NCBI RefSeq assembly: GCF_001437435.1
Contig: NZ_JQCB01000008.1
Location: forward strand, 2,993-63,593
Origin: Furfurilactobacillus siliginis
Lineage (GTDB): Bacteria > Bacillota > Bacilli > Lactobacillales > Lactobacillaceae
Direction of reading: 5' to 3'
DNA: 60,601 nt
Position numbers and translations under genes: made by a program. Numbering within the stretch: position 1 is the stretch's first letter; each line of letters begins with the position of its first letter. The notes beneath the pieces are model-generated. The model did no database searches and had not been told where the DNA came from. It saw only the letters and a program-made list of their open reading frames with translations. This document shows positions 27,490 through 38,767 of the stretch, in pieces.

Positions 27490-29496
27490 CTAAAATTCGT
27501 GTTCATCAAATTCTGCCCATGCTTCATGAGCGTCTTGAATTCGTTTAAACATTTTTTCCATGTCTGCGTTAGTGAAATGCACCACCACCGGCCGGCCATG
27601 AGGACAGTTAAAGGGATTTTCGGTTTGTGCTAAGTCATGTAATAACGCCCGCGCCTGCCGCTCATCTAAATGATGGTTTGATTTGATGGATCGTTTACAA
27701 CTCATCATGATGGCCGTCTTCTCACGAAATTTAGCAACAGTCAGTGAATGATCGTTCAAAATCCAATCGATCATTTCTCGAATCGTTGCCTCTTCTTGTC
27801 CAGCCACAAACCACGTTGGATGTTGCCGCACAATAAAACTATTATTTCCAAATGGCTCTAAAATCAACCCCAGTTCTGCTAAAGCAGCCTGTTGGTCGTT
27901 GATTTTCAAAACATCACTCGTTGGGTAGTCTAAAACAATCGGTACCAACAGATTTTGCAAATCCCGACTGACTTCGCCAATTTGAACACGATAATATTCA
28001 TACTTGATGCGTTCTTGAGCCGCATGTTGATCAACTAAATATAAGCCATCCGCTGCCTGTGCAAACAGAAAGGTCCCGTGCATTTGACCAATATAAGTCA
28101 GGTCTGGAAAGCGCTGTTTACCATCCGTGGAAGCCTTTGTTTCTGGCACCATTTCCATCGGTTCCTGAGAAACGGCCACGGTTGGTGCACTCTCACCAGC
28201 AAAAGGTGCGACTGCTTTTTGATACCGCGCATCAAACGCCGTCAAAGATTCATCATCCATTTCGCTCGCATGATGAATCACGATTGGTGTCAACGCTTGC
28301 GTTGGTAACGCGTCTGGCAATGCCGCCGCAGACGTTTCAGGAAACGCTGTTTGTTCCCCTGGTATCGCGTTTTCAGAAGCTTGTGGCCGTGCGTAATGAA
28401 CTTGCACCTTGCCATCGCGTGTTGCAGATACTTGACTCAATTGATCAGCTAACTGATTAGCATCAAAGGTATCCTCACCATGTAAATTTTGATATGCGTC
28501 TGGAATCAGATTTTCCTGAGCTAACCGGTTATACACAGCTTTATCAATCAGATCACCGAGCTGTGCTTCCTTACTAAGCCGTACTTCCTGTTTGGTTGGG
28601 TGGACGTTAACGTCGACTAAAAAAGGATCCATGGTCAAATTTAAAACAGCCAATGGATACCGTCCCACCATGAGCTTTGATCCATAGCCCTTAATCAGCG
28701 CCTTCGTTAATTGAAAGTTTTTGATGTAGCGACCATTAATCAAAATTGAGATGTAGTTGCGTGATGCACGCGTTAGTTCCGGTAGTGAAACGTAACCAGT
28801 TAATTTAAAATCAGCATCCTCGCCACTGATGGCAACCATCTTGCGTGCGGTTTGGACACCGTAAATACCTGCAATCACCTGTTGTACATCGCCACGGCCA
28901 GCCGTTCGTAATAATTCGCGGCCATTATGCGTCAAACTAAATGCCACATCAGGATGTCCTAACGCGATGCGGTTCACCATATCGACAATATTAGCGAGCT
29001 CCGTTTGCGGCGACTTCAAATATTTCAACCGTGCCGGTGTGTTAAAGAACAAATCACTGACCGTCACTTCAGTCCCCGGTCGTGACTGGCCTGCCGTGTG
29101 GCTGACCAGTTCACCACCCTTAATGTGGACCTCACTGCCAGCCCCTTTTCCCGTAGCAGTTTTCAGCCAAACATCGGCCACTGAGGCAATACTTGGTAAC
29201 GCCTCACCACGAAAGCCTAATGAATGCACACGAAACAAATCTTCGCGTGACGTTATCTTGCTCGTTGCATGCCGTGAAAAGGCAAGTTCAACATCATCAT
29301 CGCTAATGCCATCACCGTCATCAACAATTTGAATCGTCTTTAAGCCAGCCTCATCAACCAGCACATCAATCGTTGTTGCATGCGCATCTACAGCATTTTC
29401 AACCAGCTCTTTAACAACTGACGCTGGCCGTTCAACGACTTCTCCGGCCGCAATCTGATCCGCTAAAACAGTTGGTAATTCATGTATTTTCGTCAT
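27490..29496 (-). CDS. mutL: DNA mismatch repair protein MutL
   Basis: Mismatch repair protein of 668 residues. The N-terminal GHKL ATPase has [18 protein letters not shown] and [14 protein letters not shown] variable linker rich in Ala, Pro and Thr covers about residues 330-450. The C-terminal dimerisation domain carries [12 protein letters not shown], which fits the DQHA(X)2E(X)4E endonuclease motif of MutL proteins from bacteria without MutH. It therefore probably nicks the strand itself. It sits 27 bases after mutS in the repair operon. Confidence 0.96.
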   Translation of the reverse strand: MTKIHELPTVLADQIAAGEVVERPASVVKELVENAVDAHATTIDVLVDEAGLKTIQIVDDGDGISDDDVELAFSRHATSKITSREDLFRVHSLGFRGEALPSIASVADVWLKTATGKGAGSEVHIKGGELVSHTAGQSRPGTEVTVSDLFFNTPARLKYLKSPQTELANIVDMVNRIALGHPDVAFSLTHNGRELLRTAGRGDVQQVIAGIYGVQTARKMVAISGEDADFKLTGYVSLPELTRASRNYISILINGRYIKNFQLTKALIKGYGSKLMVGRYPLAVLNLTMDPFLVDVNVHPTKQEVRLSKEAQLGDLIDKAVYNRLAQENLIPDAYQNLHGEDTFDANQLADQLSQVSATRDGKVQVHYARPQASENAIPGEQTAFPETSAAALPDALPTQALTPIVIHHASEMDDESLTAFDARYQKAVAPFAGESAPTVAVSQEPMEMVPETKASTDGKQRFPDLTYIGQMHGTFLFAQAADGLYLVDQHAAQERIKYEYYRVQIGEVSRDLQNLLVPIVLDYPTSDVLKINDQQAALAELGLILEPFGNNSFIVRQHPTWFVAGQEEATIREMIDWILNDHSLTVAKFREKTAIMMSCKRSIKSNHHLDERQARALLHDLAQTENPFNCPHGRPVVVHFTNADMEKMFKRIQDAHEAWAEFDEHEF

Positions 29497-29523
29497 GCTA
29501 ACATCCCTTACTCACAGTCTTGC

Positions 29524-32136
29524 TTACTGTAACTTCTGTTGAATTTCATAGAATTTGTTCATTACATCCATTGGTGTCATCGCCATCAGATTCATCTGTT
29601 TCAACTCGTCAATCACCGCGGCCATTTTTGGATCGCCGCTGGGAACATCAAATAAGGCAAGTTGTTCAGTTGGCGTGGCTTTTGGTGTAGCGTCCACTGC
29701 TTCTTGCAATGGTGCGTCCACGTTGACCGGCGTTGGTGTTTCACCTGCATGCGCTTCTAATTCCTGCAAAATATTGGCGGCCCGCGTTAGCAGATCTGTT
29801 GGCATCCCCGCCAACTTCGCCACGTGAATCCCATATGATTTATCAGCCGGACCAGGTTGAATTTGGTGTAAAAAGACAAGCTGTCCATTTTCCTCAACTG
29901 CCCCCACATGAATGTTTTTCAAAGTGGTCAGTGAGTCTTCCAAATCGGTCAATTCATGATAATGCGTACTAAATAACGTCTTGGCATGTACATGGTCGTG
30001 TACATATTCAATAATTGCTTGCGCTAAGGCCATCCCATCATAGGTAGCTGTTCCGCGACCAATTTCATCAAATAACAATAGACTGTTGGCAGTAGCGTGC
30101 ATCAAGGCATCGTTTGCCTCCTGCATTTCCACCATAAAGGTTGAGTTCCCGGAAATTAAATCATCAGCTGCCCCGATGCGTGTGAAAATTTGGTCAAAGA
30201 CTGGCATCACAGCAGATTTAGCGGGTACGAAACAGCCCATTTGCGCCATGATAACCGTCAGGGCCAATTGCCGCATGTACGTACTCTTCCCAGACATGTT
30301 CGGCCCCGTAATCAAAAGGACTGTCGTGTCATCATCCATGCGAACATCGTTAGGAACGTATTCTTGCTTTCCTAACACTTTTTCAACAACTGGATGCCGA
30401 CCAGCTTCGATTTCTAAATCATGATCAGTCGTCAGCTGTGGGCGCACAAAGCGATAGTTTTCTGAAACCACTGCAAAACTTTGTAACACGTCTAAACTTG
30501 CCACCACTTTGGCGAGTCGTTGCAACCGACCAATCGCTGCCTTAACGACTTCCCGAATCTTATTAAATAGCTGATATTCTAAAGCAGTTGATTTTTCCTG
30601 TGCCTCTAAGATGAGCGTTTCCTTTTCCTTTAACTCAGGTGTTGAAAAACGTTCAGCATTCGTTAAGGTCTGTTTACGCTCATACCGGTCTTCAGGCAGC
30701 TTGCTTAAGTTGGCTTTAGTCACTTCGATGTAGTAGCCAAATACCCGGTTATAGCCGATTTTCAACGTGCTAATGCCAGTTTCTTTGCGTTCCTTAGCCT
30801 CTAATTCCGCAATCCACTGCTTACCATTCTTCATGGCGTCCCGATAAGCATCAAGCTGTTGATCATACCCATCTTTGATAACACCACCATCCGTCACCGA
30901 AATTGGTGGTTCGTCATCGACGGCGCGTTCAATTAAATCAGCAACGTCATCGACGGGATCTAACCCCTTCAACAGGTCACCAAACACCGTCTGGTTCAGC
31001 TCTTCCAGCACATATTTGATCTTAGGAACTTGCTTTAATGACGTTTTTAATTGAATTAAATCACGGCCGTTCACATTACCAAAGGCCACTCGTCCGGCTA
31101 ACCGTTCCAAATCATACACTTTGACCAGCTCATCTTGAAGATTAGACCGTTCAAAATAATGTTCCAGTAACTCGGCCACTTTGTCCTGCCGTGCATTGAT
31201 CGCTTCCACTGAAAGCAATGGTCGATCTAACCATTGTTTCAGTAAACGACCGCCCATCGCAGTTTTCGTTTCATCTAGTAGCCACAGTAAGGTGCCAGAC
31301 TTCTTACCCGTCCGAATATTGGTTGCTAACTCCAAGTTACGTTTAGCATAGTGATCCATTTTCAAGAAATAAGAAGGTTCGTAGGCGATTGCCCGTTGCA
31401 GATGCGATAAGTTTCGCTTCTGTGTCCCTTCCATGTAACTCAACAGCATGGACACAGCTGCCGTTTCCGCATGATCCGTTAGGTCCTGAGTCAAGAAACT
31501 AAGTTCGGCACTAGTCGTGATATCTGTTTGCGTAGAAACTAAAATCCCTAAAGGTTTGAATTGTGCCCGTAAAGCGTCATCAATGGTGTCATCAACCACG
31601 ATTTCTTTTGCTTCAACAGCCATCACTTCATTTAAGACAGCATCAAAGGTCGTCAGGTTAGCAGTTTGCAATTCACCAGTGGACACATCTGCATAAGCAA
31701 ATCCAAAGCCGGCGGCCTGTTTAGTAAATCCAGCCAGGTAGTTATTCACTTTTGCACCCGTAACGCCTGTTTCCATCCGGGTTCCTGGTGTTACCAGCTG
31801 AATAACCTCACGTTTAACCATTCCCTTGGCCAACGTAGGATCTTCCATTTGCTCACAGATGGCAACCTTTTCACCATGGTCAACCAAAATGTCGATGTAG
31901 TTTTGCACAGCATGGTGTGGCACGCCGCACATAGGAATGGGGTCAGCTGAATTATGATTGCGCGCAGTTAGTGTCAGTTCTAATAATTGCGAACCCTTCA
32001 CAGCATCGTCATTAAACAATTCATAAAAATCACCAATTCGATAAAACAAAAAGGCATCCGGATACTGATCCTTAATGGCCTGGTATTGTTTCATCATTGG
32101 TGTTTCCATACTCTCTTGTGCAGACTTTTTGGCCAT
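29524..32136 (-). CDS. mutS: DNA mismatch recognition protein MutS
   Basis: Mismatch-binding ATPase of 870 residues. The mismatch-reading Phe-X-Glu motif is in GDFYELF near residue 37. The ATPase domain has [16 protein letters not shown] and [15 protein letters not shown]. The C-terminal end carries a predicted helix-turn-helix and dimerisation region. The start is set at 32136 ([18 protein letters not shown]), with AGAGGAG eight bases upstream; earlier in-frame starts lack a site. First gene of mutS-mutL-ruvA-ruvB. Confidence 0.96.
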   Translation of the reverse strand: MAKKSAQESMETPMMKQYQAIKDQYPDAFLFYRIGDFYELFNDDAVKGSQLLELTLTARNHNSADPIPMCGVPHHAVQNYIDILVDHGEKVAICEQMEDPTLAKGMVKREVIQLVTPGTRMETGVTGAKVNNYLAGFTKQAAGFGFAYADVSTGELQTANLTTFDAVLNEVMAVEAKEIVVDDTIDDALRAQFKPLGILVSTQTDITTSAELSFLTQDLTDHAETAAVSMLLSYMEGTQKRNLSHLQRAIAYEPSYFLKMDHYAKRNLELATNIRTGKKSGTLLWLLDETKTAMGGRLLKQWLDRPLLSVEAINARQDKVAELLEHYFERSNLQDELVKVYDLERLAGRVAFGNVNGRDLIQLKTSLKQVPKIKYVLEELNQTVFGDLLKGLDPVDDVADLIERAVDDEPPISVTDGGVIKDGYDQQLDAYRDAMKNGKQWIAELEAKERKETGISTLKIGYNRVFGYYIEVTKANLSKLPEDRYERKQTLTNAERFSTPELKEKETLILEAQEKSTALEYQLFNKIREVVKAAIGRLQRLAKVVASLDVLQSFAVVSENYRFVRPQLTTDHDLEIEAGRHPVVEKVLGKQEYVPNDVRMDDDTTVLLITGPNMSGKSTYMRQLALTVIMAQMGCFVPAKSAVMPVFDQIFTRIGAADDLISGNSTFMVEMQEANDALMHATANSLLLFDEIGRGTATYDGMALAQAIIEYVHDHVHAKTLFSTHYHELTDLEDSLTTLKNIHVGAVEENGQLVFLHQIQPGPADKSYGIHVAKLAGMPTDLLTRAANILQELEAHAGETPTPVNVDAPLQEAVDATPKATPTEQLALFDVPSGDPKMAAVIDELKQMNLMAMTPMDVMNKFYEIQQKLQ

Positions 32137-32208
32137 TGGTTGCTTCTCCTCTACCCTCATTACGCTAATGAGCACAGTAATAATTTTTCTCGATTAATTA
32201 AAAAACAC

Positions 32209-32236
32209 ATTATAAAAATTTTACCATCTTTTTGAA
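32209..32236 (-). promoter_or_regulatory. mutS operon promoter
   Basis: TTCAAA (32231-32236) and TATAAT (32209-32214) on the minus strand, with a 16-base spacer and a leader of about 70 bases before the mutS start. Confidence 0.55.
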
Positions 32237-32295
32237 TAACTGTCTGTGTTCGGTTGTTATATTGTGACTTCCAGTAGATCGCCTAACAAATCAAT

Positions 32296-32342
32296 AACGA
32301 AAGAGCCTAAGACAAATGTGTTTTGTCTTAGGCTCTTTCGTT
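32296..32342 (-). terminator. Hairpin terminator of rny
   Basis: A stem of about 20 bp (aacgaaagagcctaagacaa paired with its complement) with a short loop. The T-tract after it on the minus strand is weak, but position and stability fit the end of the rny transcript. Confidence 0.75.
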
Positions 32343-32360
32343 AACCATCATCCGATTGAC

Positions 32361-33920
32361 TTACTTAGCGTATTCCACTGAGCGTGTTTCTCGAATAACA
32401 GTGACTTTGATATGACCCGGATACTCCAAATCATTTTCAATTTCATTCTTAATGTCACGTGCAATCACAGTTGCCTGTAAATCATCGACAGACTGTGGTT
32501 GAACGATGACCCGCACCTCACGACCAGCTTGAATAGCGTAACTGTTAGCCACACCTTCGTGTTGGTTCGCGATTGCTTCTAATTGTTTAAGCCGTTGAAT
32601 ATAATTTTCCAACGATTCAGACCGTGCACCGGGACGCGCTGATGAAATTGCATCAGCAGCACCAACCAACACCGCAATGATGGAAGTTGGCTCAACGTCT
32701 CCGTGATGAGAAGCAATGGTGTTGATTACAACAGGGCTTTCATGGTACTTAGTTGCCAATTCAACCCCTAATTCTACGTGAGACCCCTCAACTTCGTGGT
32801 CCACGGCTTTACCAATATCGTGTAATAATCCTGCGCGCTTCGCTAGCGCAACATCCTCACCAAGTTCAGCTGCCATCACAGCAGCTAATTTAGCAACTTC
32901 AATTGAATGGTTCAACACATTTTGACCGTAACTGGTCCGGTAATTCATCCGTCCAAGGGTTTTAACCAAGTCCGGATTCATCGACCGAATACCTAAATCA
33001 AACACAGTCTGCTCACCAATTTCACGGATCTTTTCATCCATTTCCTTGCGAGCTTTTTCGACCATCTCTTCGATTCGAGCCGGATGAATCCGACCGTCGG
33101 CAATCAGTTTTTCTAACGCCAGTTTCGCAATTTCGCGACGAACGGGATCAAACCCACTCAACACGACTGCTTCTGGTGTGTCATCAATGATTAAATCAAT
33201 CCCGGTTAAGGTTTCTAACGTCCGGATATTCCGACCTTCACGACCGATAATTCGACCCTTCATGTCGTCATTTGGCAGCGTAACAACGGTCACAGTATTA
33301 TCAGACACTGTATCCGCAACACTCCGCTGAATGGCAGCGACAATTAAGTTCTTCGCTTCCTTATCAGCAGAGGCTTTCGCTTCAGCTTCGCTTTCCTTAA
33401 TCAGAACGGCACGTTCATGTGCCAATTGATCTGTTGTTTCCTTAATGATTAAGTCGCGTGCATCATCTTGTGATAATGCCGCAACTCGTTCAACTTCTTG
33501 TTGCCGTTTGTCGATGAGGTCTGCTGCTTCTTGCTGCTGTTGGTCTAGCACATCCCGATCACTGGTAAGCTTATCTTCTTTTCGCGTTAACTGAGCTTCA
33601 CGTTTTTCAAACGTGTTGTCCTTGCGATCCAGTGCTTCTTCACGCTGCAACAACCGGTCCTCTTGCTTTTGTACTTCGGACCGACGATCCTTTAGTTCAC
33701 TTTCAACGTCGGTACGATACTTATGACTCTCTTCACGAGCTTCAAGTAAGGCTTCCTTTTTGGCTGTTTTGGCATCCTGATTAGCTTTTTCGAGAATGGC
33801 CGTCGCCGATGTCTTGGCATTGTCAATATCGCGTTCTTGACGATTCTTGGCAATGGCAAGTCCACCATACAAACCAGCAATAATAGCGATGAGCACGAGG
33901 ATAATGGTTAAAATCACCAT
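32361..33920 (-). CDS. rny: Ribonuclease Y
   Basis: Membrane-anchored endoribonuclease of 519 residues that initiates mRNA decay in Firmicutes. The N-terminal transmembrane helix spans about residues 2-22. A long charged coiled coil follows (about 30-200), then a KH domain ([19 protein letters not shown]) and an HD domain with [12 protein letters not shown] and the paired histidines. Length is the family standard. It is monocistronic by its own promoter upstream and hairpin downstream. It may cooperate with CshB and the NrnA-like protein encoded in this window. Confidence 0.97.
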   Translation of the reverse strand: MVILTIILVLIAIIAGLYGGLAIAKNRQERDIDNAKTSATAILEKANQDAKTAKKEALLEAREESHKYRTDVESELKDRRSEVQKQEDRLLQREEALDRKDNTFEKREAQLTRKEDKLTSDRDVLDQQQQEAADLIDKRQQEVERVAALSQDDARDLIIKETTDQLAHERAVLIKESEAEAKASADKEAKNLIVAAIQRSVADTVSDNTVTVVTLPNDDMKGRIIGREGRNIRTLETLTGIDLIIDDTPEAVVLSGFDPVRREIAKLALEKLIADGRIHPARIEEMVEKARKEMDEKIREIGEQTVFDLGIRSMNPDLVKTLGRMNYRTSYGQNVLNHSIEVAKLAAVMAAELGEDVALAKRAGLLHDIGKAVDHEVEGSHVELGVELATKYHESPVVINTIASHHGDVEPTSIIAVLVGAADAISSARPGARSESLENYIQRLKQLEAIANQHEGVANSYAIQAGREVRVIVQPQSVDDLQATVIARDIKNEIENDLEYPGHIKVTVIRETRSVEYAK

Positions 33921-34008
33921 GTAAGTTCCCGCCCTTCATCAAAAATGGCTGACCGCTAAGCCAGCCGCAAACTTTTAAAGATGTTAAATTGATTATTTAC
34001 ACATGACT

Positions 34009-34037
34009 AGTGTACTGATAAACCACGGGCGTGTCAA
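34009..34037 (-). promoter_or_regulatory. rny promoter
   Basis: TTGACA (34032-34037) and TACACT (34009-34014) on the minus strand with a 17-base spacer; the leader before the rny start is about 85 bases. Confidence 0.7.
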
Positions 34038-34072
34038 TTAAACTAACAGATGGTTACCCATTATTACAAGGA

Positions 34073-34852
34073 TTAAACCTGACGAACACGAAGCATTTTA
34101 TTGAACATTGTACTGATCCCCAGCATTACCACACTGCCAACTAAATTCGTAATAATCCAGTTCAATGGCATCCGGTACTGAAAATGGCCATCAAATCCTA
34201 GTGCTACTCGTATCAACGAAGCCATCCAGGTACCGGCAAATGATTGATTCGTCCCACCAGCTGAAGAAAAAATGAACCAAATAAGGCCCATGCCCACAAA
34301 CGGCGCTGCTGAGAATAAAATTATTTTTCCCTTACGGCTAAACAACCCGAGAATTGACCCGAACAGCATCCCCATCGCAATCATGGCGATCAAGTCTGAC
34401 AAGTCGCTCCCCCAGTACCACAAAACTGACACAAGACCTTGCCCAGCATGTGGTCCAAAATCCTTTAATGCTTGCTGTTGATAGGTCATGAATCCGAAGG
34501 GTTGGGCCACCAACAGCCGATAAATAACATTAATAATTGAAACACCGAAAGCCAAACTGGTTAAGCTGGCCAACTTCCCCCACCAGTAAGTACGCCGCGA
34601 AATACCATTTTGAATCAACGTGGCAAAGTCACTATAAACTAACGCTGACATGCCAAAGAAACCAAATAGCATGCCGTTCTTAAAGGAATTTGTTGCTAAA
34701 TAAGGTGCCCAACTAAATGCCTGATGGTCATGCAAACTGAGCTTAATAAGCAGTGGTAAAACAATAATTCCGGCAATCATGCCAAAGTAAATCCAGCCGA
34801 TGATTTGCACATCTCGTTGCAACCGATAGTTATAAACCTGTTTAATTCTCAT
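34073..34852 (-). CDS. ABC transporter permease (YtrA-type cassette)
   Basis: Integral membrane protein of 259 residues with about six hydrophobic segments. Its start overlaps the end of the ATP-binding gene by 11 bases, so the two are translationally coupled. With the GntR-like gene upstream this makes a three-gene cassette of the ytrA type, which in Bacillus responds to cell wall antibiotics that bind lipid II. No close match to a named permease is recognised, and the substrate is unknown. The cassette lies between rny and recA, where I would not expect it from the conserved core order. Confidence 0.8.
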   Translation of the reverse strand: MRIKQVYNYRLQRDVQIIGWIYFGMIAGIIVLPLLIKLSLHDHQAFSWAPYLATNSFKNGMLFGFFGMSALVYSDFATLIQNGISRRTYWWGKLASLTSLAFGVSIINVIYRLLVAQPFGFMTYQQQALKDFGPHAGQGLVSVLWYWGSDLSDLIAMIAMGMLFGSILGLFSRKGKIILFSAAPFVGMGLIWFIFSSAGGTNQSFAGTWMASLIRVALGFDGHFQYRMPLNWIITNLVGSVVMLGISTMFNKMLRVRQV

Positions 34853-35696
34853 GAGTTTCCTCCGTTAATGCAACAAAGAGCTCTTGCAAATTAATCTTCT
34901 GTTTCGTGACTTCGGCGGGAATGTCGGCCACTGCAATCATCATCACCGCTGTAATATCATTACCAAATTGATGTTGATGTAACACCGCTTGCTGATTGAT
35001 AAATGGTTCCATTACTTCCTTTGGTCCAGTAAGTTGCCATGCCTGTTCTGTCAGATCAGCCAATGTTTCATCAACCTTTATGTGCCCGTCTACCAATACC
35101 ATCACATGATTCAACAGCCAGGAAACTTCTTCAATTAAATGCGTCGCAATGACAAATGTGCGCGGACGTTCTGCTTGTGCATTCATCAACTCCTGGTAAA
35201 ACAGTTCACGATGATTTGCATCCAATCCCAGCACGGGTTCATCCAACAATATATAGTCAGCGGGGACACTCAAGGCAATGATATCTTTGCAAATTGTCCG
35301 GTAGCCGGTTGACAGTTTGCCAAAGCGCGCATGGGTTTCTAAACCAAACTGTTTAGCTAACCGTAACGCAAGGTCCCAGTTAAATTCGCCATACAGTTGC
35401 TGAGTCAATTTAAAGAGTTTGGTAACACGAAAATTATCCGGATATAAATTCACTTCACTCATTAAGTACATCTGCTGTAGCTGTGCATCATGATCATGCA
35501 CCGTGTGCCCATCAATTGTCACAGCACCCTGCTTTTCTGGGTACCGATCACTGATTAAGTTTAAAAGCGTACTTTTACCAGCACCATTACGCCCTAGTAA
35601 GCCGTAGATAGTCCCCGGTTCAAATTCTAAATTAACGTTATTCAAAATATGTTTATTGCCACTGTTAAACGACAAGTGCTTCACTGCTAATGTCAT
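34842..35696 (-). CDS. ABC transporter ATP-binding protein
   Basis: ATPase subunit of 284 residues. Walker A is GLLGRNGAGKSTLLN (about residues 33-47), Walker B YILLDEPVLGLDAN, and the switch histidine is in VIATHLIEE. The ABC signature reads LSTGY instead of the usual LSGGQ, a divergence seen in some exporters of this group. It overlaps the GntR gene by four bases and the permease gene by 11, so all three are coupled. Likely an exporter or a sensor-like transporter for a membrane-active compound, by analogy only. Confidence 0.88.
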   Translation of the reverse strand: MTLAVKHLSFNSGNKHILNNVNLEFEPGTIYGLLGRNGAGKSTLLNLISDRYPEKQGAVTIDGHTVHDHDAQLQQMYLMSEVNLYPDNFRVTKLFKLTQQLYGEFNWDLALRLAKQFGLETHARFGKLSTGYRTICKDIIALSVPADYILLDEPVLGLDANHRELFYQELMNAQAERPRTFVIATHLIEEVSWLLNHVMVLVDGHIKVDETLADLTEQAWQLTGPKEVMEPFINQQAVLHQHQFGNDITAVMMIAVADIPAEVTKQKINLQELFVALTEETHEN

Positions 35697-36064
35697 GCTT
35701 GTTCATACCCCCGTGTGATCAAAGCCTCTAGGTCTGTCTGTGTTAGCCCGATTCGAGTCGCCTCAGCAATTAGTAATTGAACATGGTCTTCATAAAAATC
35801 GGTGCGTCGTTTATAAATAATTCGTTCACGTGCGCCGTCCAAGACAAACATGCCCAGCCCCCGACGTTTTTCAATCACCTTATCAGTCACCAATAAATTC
35901 ATACCCTTTAAAACAGTGGCCGGATTAATATGAAATTCACGCGCAATCTCTGTTGTCGAAGGAATTTGTGTTTCTGAGCCAAAACTTCCTGCCAAAATAC
36001 CTTCTTCAATTTGTTCCGCCACTTGCAAATAAAGCGGTGTCGTACCATCAAAATCAAACTGCAT
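35693..36064 (-). CDS. GntR-family regulator (YtrA subfamily)
   Basis: Short transcription factor of 123 residues. The N-terminal winged helix begins FDGTTPLYLQVAEQIEEGILAG, and the recognition region is TTEIAREFHINPATVLKGMNLL. A short C-terminal helical tail replaces a ligand domain, typical of the YtrA subfamily. The start at 36064 follows GGAGAAAAG; a longer reading has no ribosome binding site. A perfect inverted repeat overlaps its promoter -10, so it almost certainly represses its own operon. Confidence 0.9.
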   Translation of the reverse strand: MQFDFDGTTPLYLQVAEQIEEGILAGSFGSETQIPSTTEIAREFHINPATVLKGMNLLVTDKVIEKRRGLGMFVLDGARERIIYKRRTDFYEDHVQLLIAEATRIGLTQTDLEALITRGYEQA

Positions 36065-36099
36065 GTCTTTTCTCCAACTTCCGCTGGTATCCCAGCCCA

Positions 36100-36138
36100 T
36101 ATCCTATTTAGGATAAGTTTCTCAACTAGTAGCGTCAA
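36100..36138 (-). promoter_or_regulatory. Promoter and operator of the GntR-ABC operon
   Basis: TTGACG (36133-36138) and TATCCT (36110-36115) lie 17 bases apart on the minus strand. The -10 is the left half of a perfect inverted repeat, TATCCT-aaat-AGGATA (36100-36115). Binding there would block RNA polymerase. Confidence 0.8.
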
Positions 36139-36159
36139 TTTAATACCGGCAGTTACGCG

Positions 36160-37953
36160 TTATTTTGATAACTGCATTGGTGGCACCACTAACCGACGAT
36201 ACAGTGAAATCGTTAACCAGGCATATAATCCATATAACATGCAGAAGCCTAAAATCGTCCAACCAACAATTTCGTATGGATTGTAAAGTAACGGTTTAAA
36301 CATTTGTAATCCAAACAGGACATCGATGATGCCAAGAACGCCTGGAATAATGAATAATGTGCCGACTTCCTGCCAAATCGCTTGTTTCATCAATCGCTGG
36401 CTCACACCGATGCGGTTAAGCATGTTGTATCGTACAACATCTTTATTTGCCCCTGACAATATCTTGAACATCAAGCAACTGGCTAGCATTGCTAAGAATG
36501 CAATTCCAAGGAAGAAGCCCATAAATTCTAGCCCGCCAAACAGGTTATTGAACAACACAAAACCAGAATAGCCACCACCTAAATTGAAGAACGGTTCGTG
36601 AAATCGGCGTTGCTGGGAAGCCGTTATTTTTTCCAATACCTTTCGATCTTGCACGTTACTGTGCACACGAATAATAGTTAACTGATGCTTCTGACCCTTT
36701 AAATTATTAAAGTCCGAATTATTCAGGAAACGAATATGATTTGATGTTGGCGATAATGCTAAGAAGTCAGAACTAATAATCGCTTTTTTCTTGAACTCTG
36801 GTAACGAAAATTGCTTTACTCGACCATCATTTTTCGCCGCCGGATTGGCAAGCATTGGAAACGGCTGTTTTGCAAAAGCCGCTTCATTGTAATAAGCGGT
36901 ATCGCCTTGAATCGTTTGCTGATATGATTTCTGCCATTTAACATGCAGCTGTTTAGCTAGCTTTGCCTCGTTTGGCGTTTCGTCTTTGATGCTAATCGTA
37001 TAACTACTGATTGACGCAACCATCGTTGGAATCTGCCTTTGAAATCCGGCGCCGACGCTAATGGCTCCTAGCGCCATGGCAAACAATAGCGAAACCACCG
37101 TTAAAATGCGTGTATAACCACGAACCCGAAAATTGATTTGTGCCAAAGTAAACGTCCGTAGCCGCTTTGCTGCGAACCGTGATTTCCTGATAGCAGTCAA
37201 GACACCCCCGATGATTGCACTAAACAATAAGTATGTTCCCAGGGTAATCGTCACCAACGCAATGGGAATTGCGGTCAACTGCAACGTCATTATCTGAGCC
37301 ATCGCGTAATAACCTATCGCCAGACATGCGATTCCTAAAACTGCAGCTAATGCTTGTAAAACTGGCCGCACACGTACGTTGGTTGCTTCATCTTCAACAT
37401 GGAGCAACTTTAGGACTGGTGTCCGCATTAGTTTGCTCAAATTAAGTACAGCAGCAAGTGCGAATAAAACAACATACACGGTTAACGTATCAATCATTGC
37501 TGGTCCATATATTGGCGAGAAATGATGAATCGTGACGCCGAGCTGATTAAATAAAAATTGTGATAGGACACTGCTAACACCAATGCCTAAAATAATTCCG
37601 ATAATCGAAGCAACCCCACCAAGTAAAATCGTTTCCAGGACCATTAGGACTCCAATGTTTTGCTTCTTGGCCCCCAGCATCATGAATAATCCATAATCAT
37701 GTTGTCGCATACTCAATAAAAAAGTATTGGCATAACTGACATACACCATGGTGATGATCAATAACAAAACCATCCCAAACATGAAAACCTGTGCCGCAAT
37801 ACTAATTCCTGAATTCGCTTTAATGAAATCAGTGTTAATTGCCAAACTTGCGAAGATGTAGAAAATTCCTGAGGAAATGATAAGCCCCATCAGCAGTACG
37901 ACATAATCCCGAAAGCGTTGTTTAATCCCTGTAATTGCTAGTTTTAATAACAC
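36160..37953 (-). CDS. FtsX-like ABC transporter permease (BceB-like)
   Basis: Large permease of 597 residues of the MacB/FtsX superfamily, resembling BceB-type transporters for resistance to peptide antibiotics. Hydrophobic segments cluster at about residues 17-40, 55-80, 105-150, 190-260 and 285-305, then again at 470-590. Between them lies a large extracellular region (about 310-460). It starts 11 bases after the ATPase gene, so the two form one unit. No two-component system gene is next to it, unlike many Bce modules. The substrate is unknown. Confidence 0.85.
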   Translation of the reverse strand: MLLKLAITGIKQRFRDYVVLLMGLIISSGIFYIFASLAINTDFIKANSGISIAAQVFMFGMVLLLIITMVYVSYANTFLLSMRQHDYGLFMMLGAKKQNIGVLMVLETILLGGVASIIGIILGIGVSSVLSQFLFNQLGVTIHHFSPIYGPAMIDTLTVYVVLFALAAVLNLSKLMRTPVLKLLHVEDEATNVRVRPVLQALAAVLGIACLAIGYYAMAQIMTLQLTAIPIALVTITLGTYLLFSAIIGGVLTAIRKSRFAAKRLRTFTLAQINFRVRGYTRILTVVSLLFAMALGAISVGAGFQRQIPTMVASISSYTISIKDETPNEAKLAKQLHVKWQKSYQQTIQGDTAYYNEAAFAKQPFPMLANPAAKNDGRVKQFSLPEFKKKAIISSDFLALSPTSNHIRFLNNSDFNNLKGQKHQLTIIRVHSNVQDRKVLEKITASQQRRFHEPFFNLGGGYSGFVLFNNLFGGLEFMGFFLGIAFLAMLASCLMFKILSGANKDVVRYNMLNRIGVSQRLMKQAIWQEVGTLFIIPGVLGIIDVLFGLQMFKPLLYNPYEIVGWTILGFCMLYGLYAWLTISLYRRLVVPPMQLSK

Positions 37954-37964
37954 AATCTTTCCTC

Positions 37965-38723
37965 CTACTGTTCAAAGGTGCCTAGTTGCTCTAAAATTTG
38001 TCCGTAAAAATCTTTACGTGCTTGTCCCTGTCGTGATAATTCTTGCTTAATGCGACCATCTTGAATAAACAAAATGCGGTCACAGAAACTGGCTGAAAAT
38101 GGATCATGTGTTACTAACAACACTGGCACATTTTGTTGCTGGTTAATGTTACTTAGCAGGTCTAGCAATTCCCTAGCAGACTTAGAATCTAGTGCCCCTG
38201 TAGGTTCATCACCCATAATAATTGCTGGGTGATGAACTAATGCTCTTGCCGCTGCCACTCGCTGCTTTTGTCCACCGGATAATTCTGCTGGATACTTATC
38301 AAGTAAGTCGGCAATAGACAATGTTTGTGCGACTTCTTCCACAGCTGCCACGGTTTTGCTACGCGGCACATCCTGCAATGATAGCGGTAAAGAAATGTTT
38401 TCTCGTGCCGTTAAGCTTTCTAATAAATTGAAATCTTGGAAAATAAAGCCAACTTGTTGCGCGCGAAAATCCGCTAACTGTTTACCCTTTAAATGGCTCA
38501 CTTCTTGGTTATTAATCCGTACCGAGCCAGCTGTTGGTACATCTAGTGTAGATAATAGATTTAGCAAAGTTGTTTTCCCGGATCCAGAAGGTCCCATGAT
38601 TCCCACAAATTCGCCAGGTGCAACGGCAAAGTTGATATCCGTCAGTGCTTCATATTGCTTTTCTTTTTTTGCCCCGTAGATTTTCTGCAGGTTTTTAACG
38701 TCAACGATTGGTGTTGTTTGCAT
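37965..38723 (-). CDS. ABC transporter ATP-binding protein (BceA-like)
   Basis: ATPase of 252 residues of the LolD/MacB/BceA group. Walker A MGPSGSGKTTLLN (about residues 40-52), Q-loop FIFQDFNLL, signature ELSGGQKQRVAAARAL, Walker B IIMGDEPTGALD and the switch histidine in LLVTHD are all canonical. It precedes the FtsX-like permease and energises it. The 5' region has a promoter overlapped by a 9-bp inverted repeat, so a repressor not encoded here may control the pair. Confidence 0.92.
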   Translation of the reverse strand: MQTTPIVDVKNLQKIYGAKKEKQYEALTDINFAVAPGEFVGIMGPSGSGKTTLLNLLSTLDVPTAGSVRINNQEVSHLKGKQLADFRAQQVGFIFQDFNLLESLTARENISLPLSLQDVPRSKTVAAVEEVAQTLSIADLLDKYPAELSGGQKQRVAAARALVHHPAIIMGDEPTGALDSKSARELLDLLSNINQQQNVPVLLVTHDPFSASFCDRILFIQDGRIKQELSRQGQARKDFYGQILEQLGTFEQ

Positions 38724-38767
38724 CGTGTGATTGCTCCTTCATAGTTGGTTAATTACTTGTGTAACTA

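Noticed and set aside
36160-38723. A complete Bce-type detoxification module with histidine kinase
   Set aside because: No kinase or response regulator gene is found near; only the ABC pair is supported.
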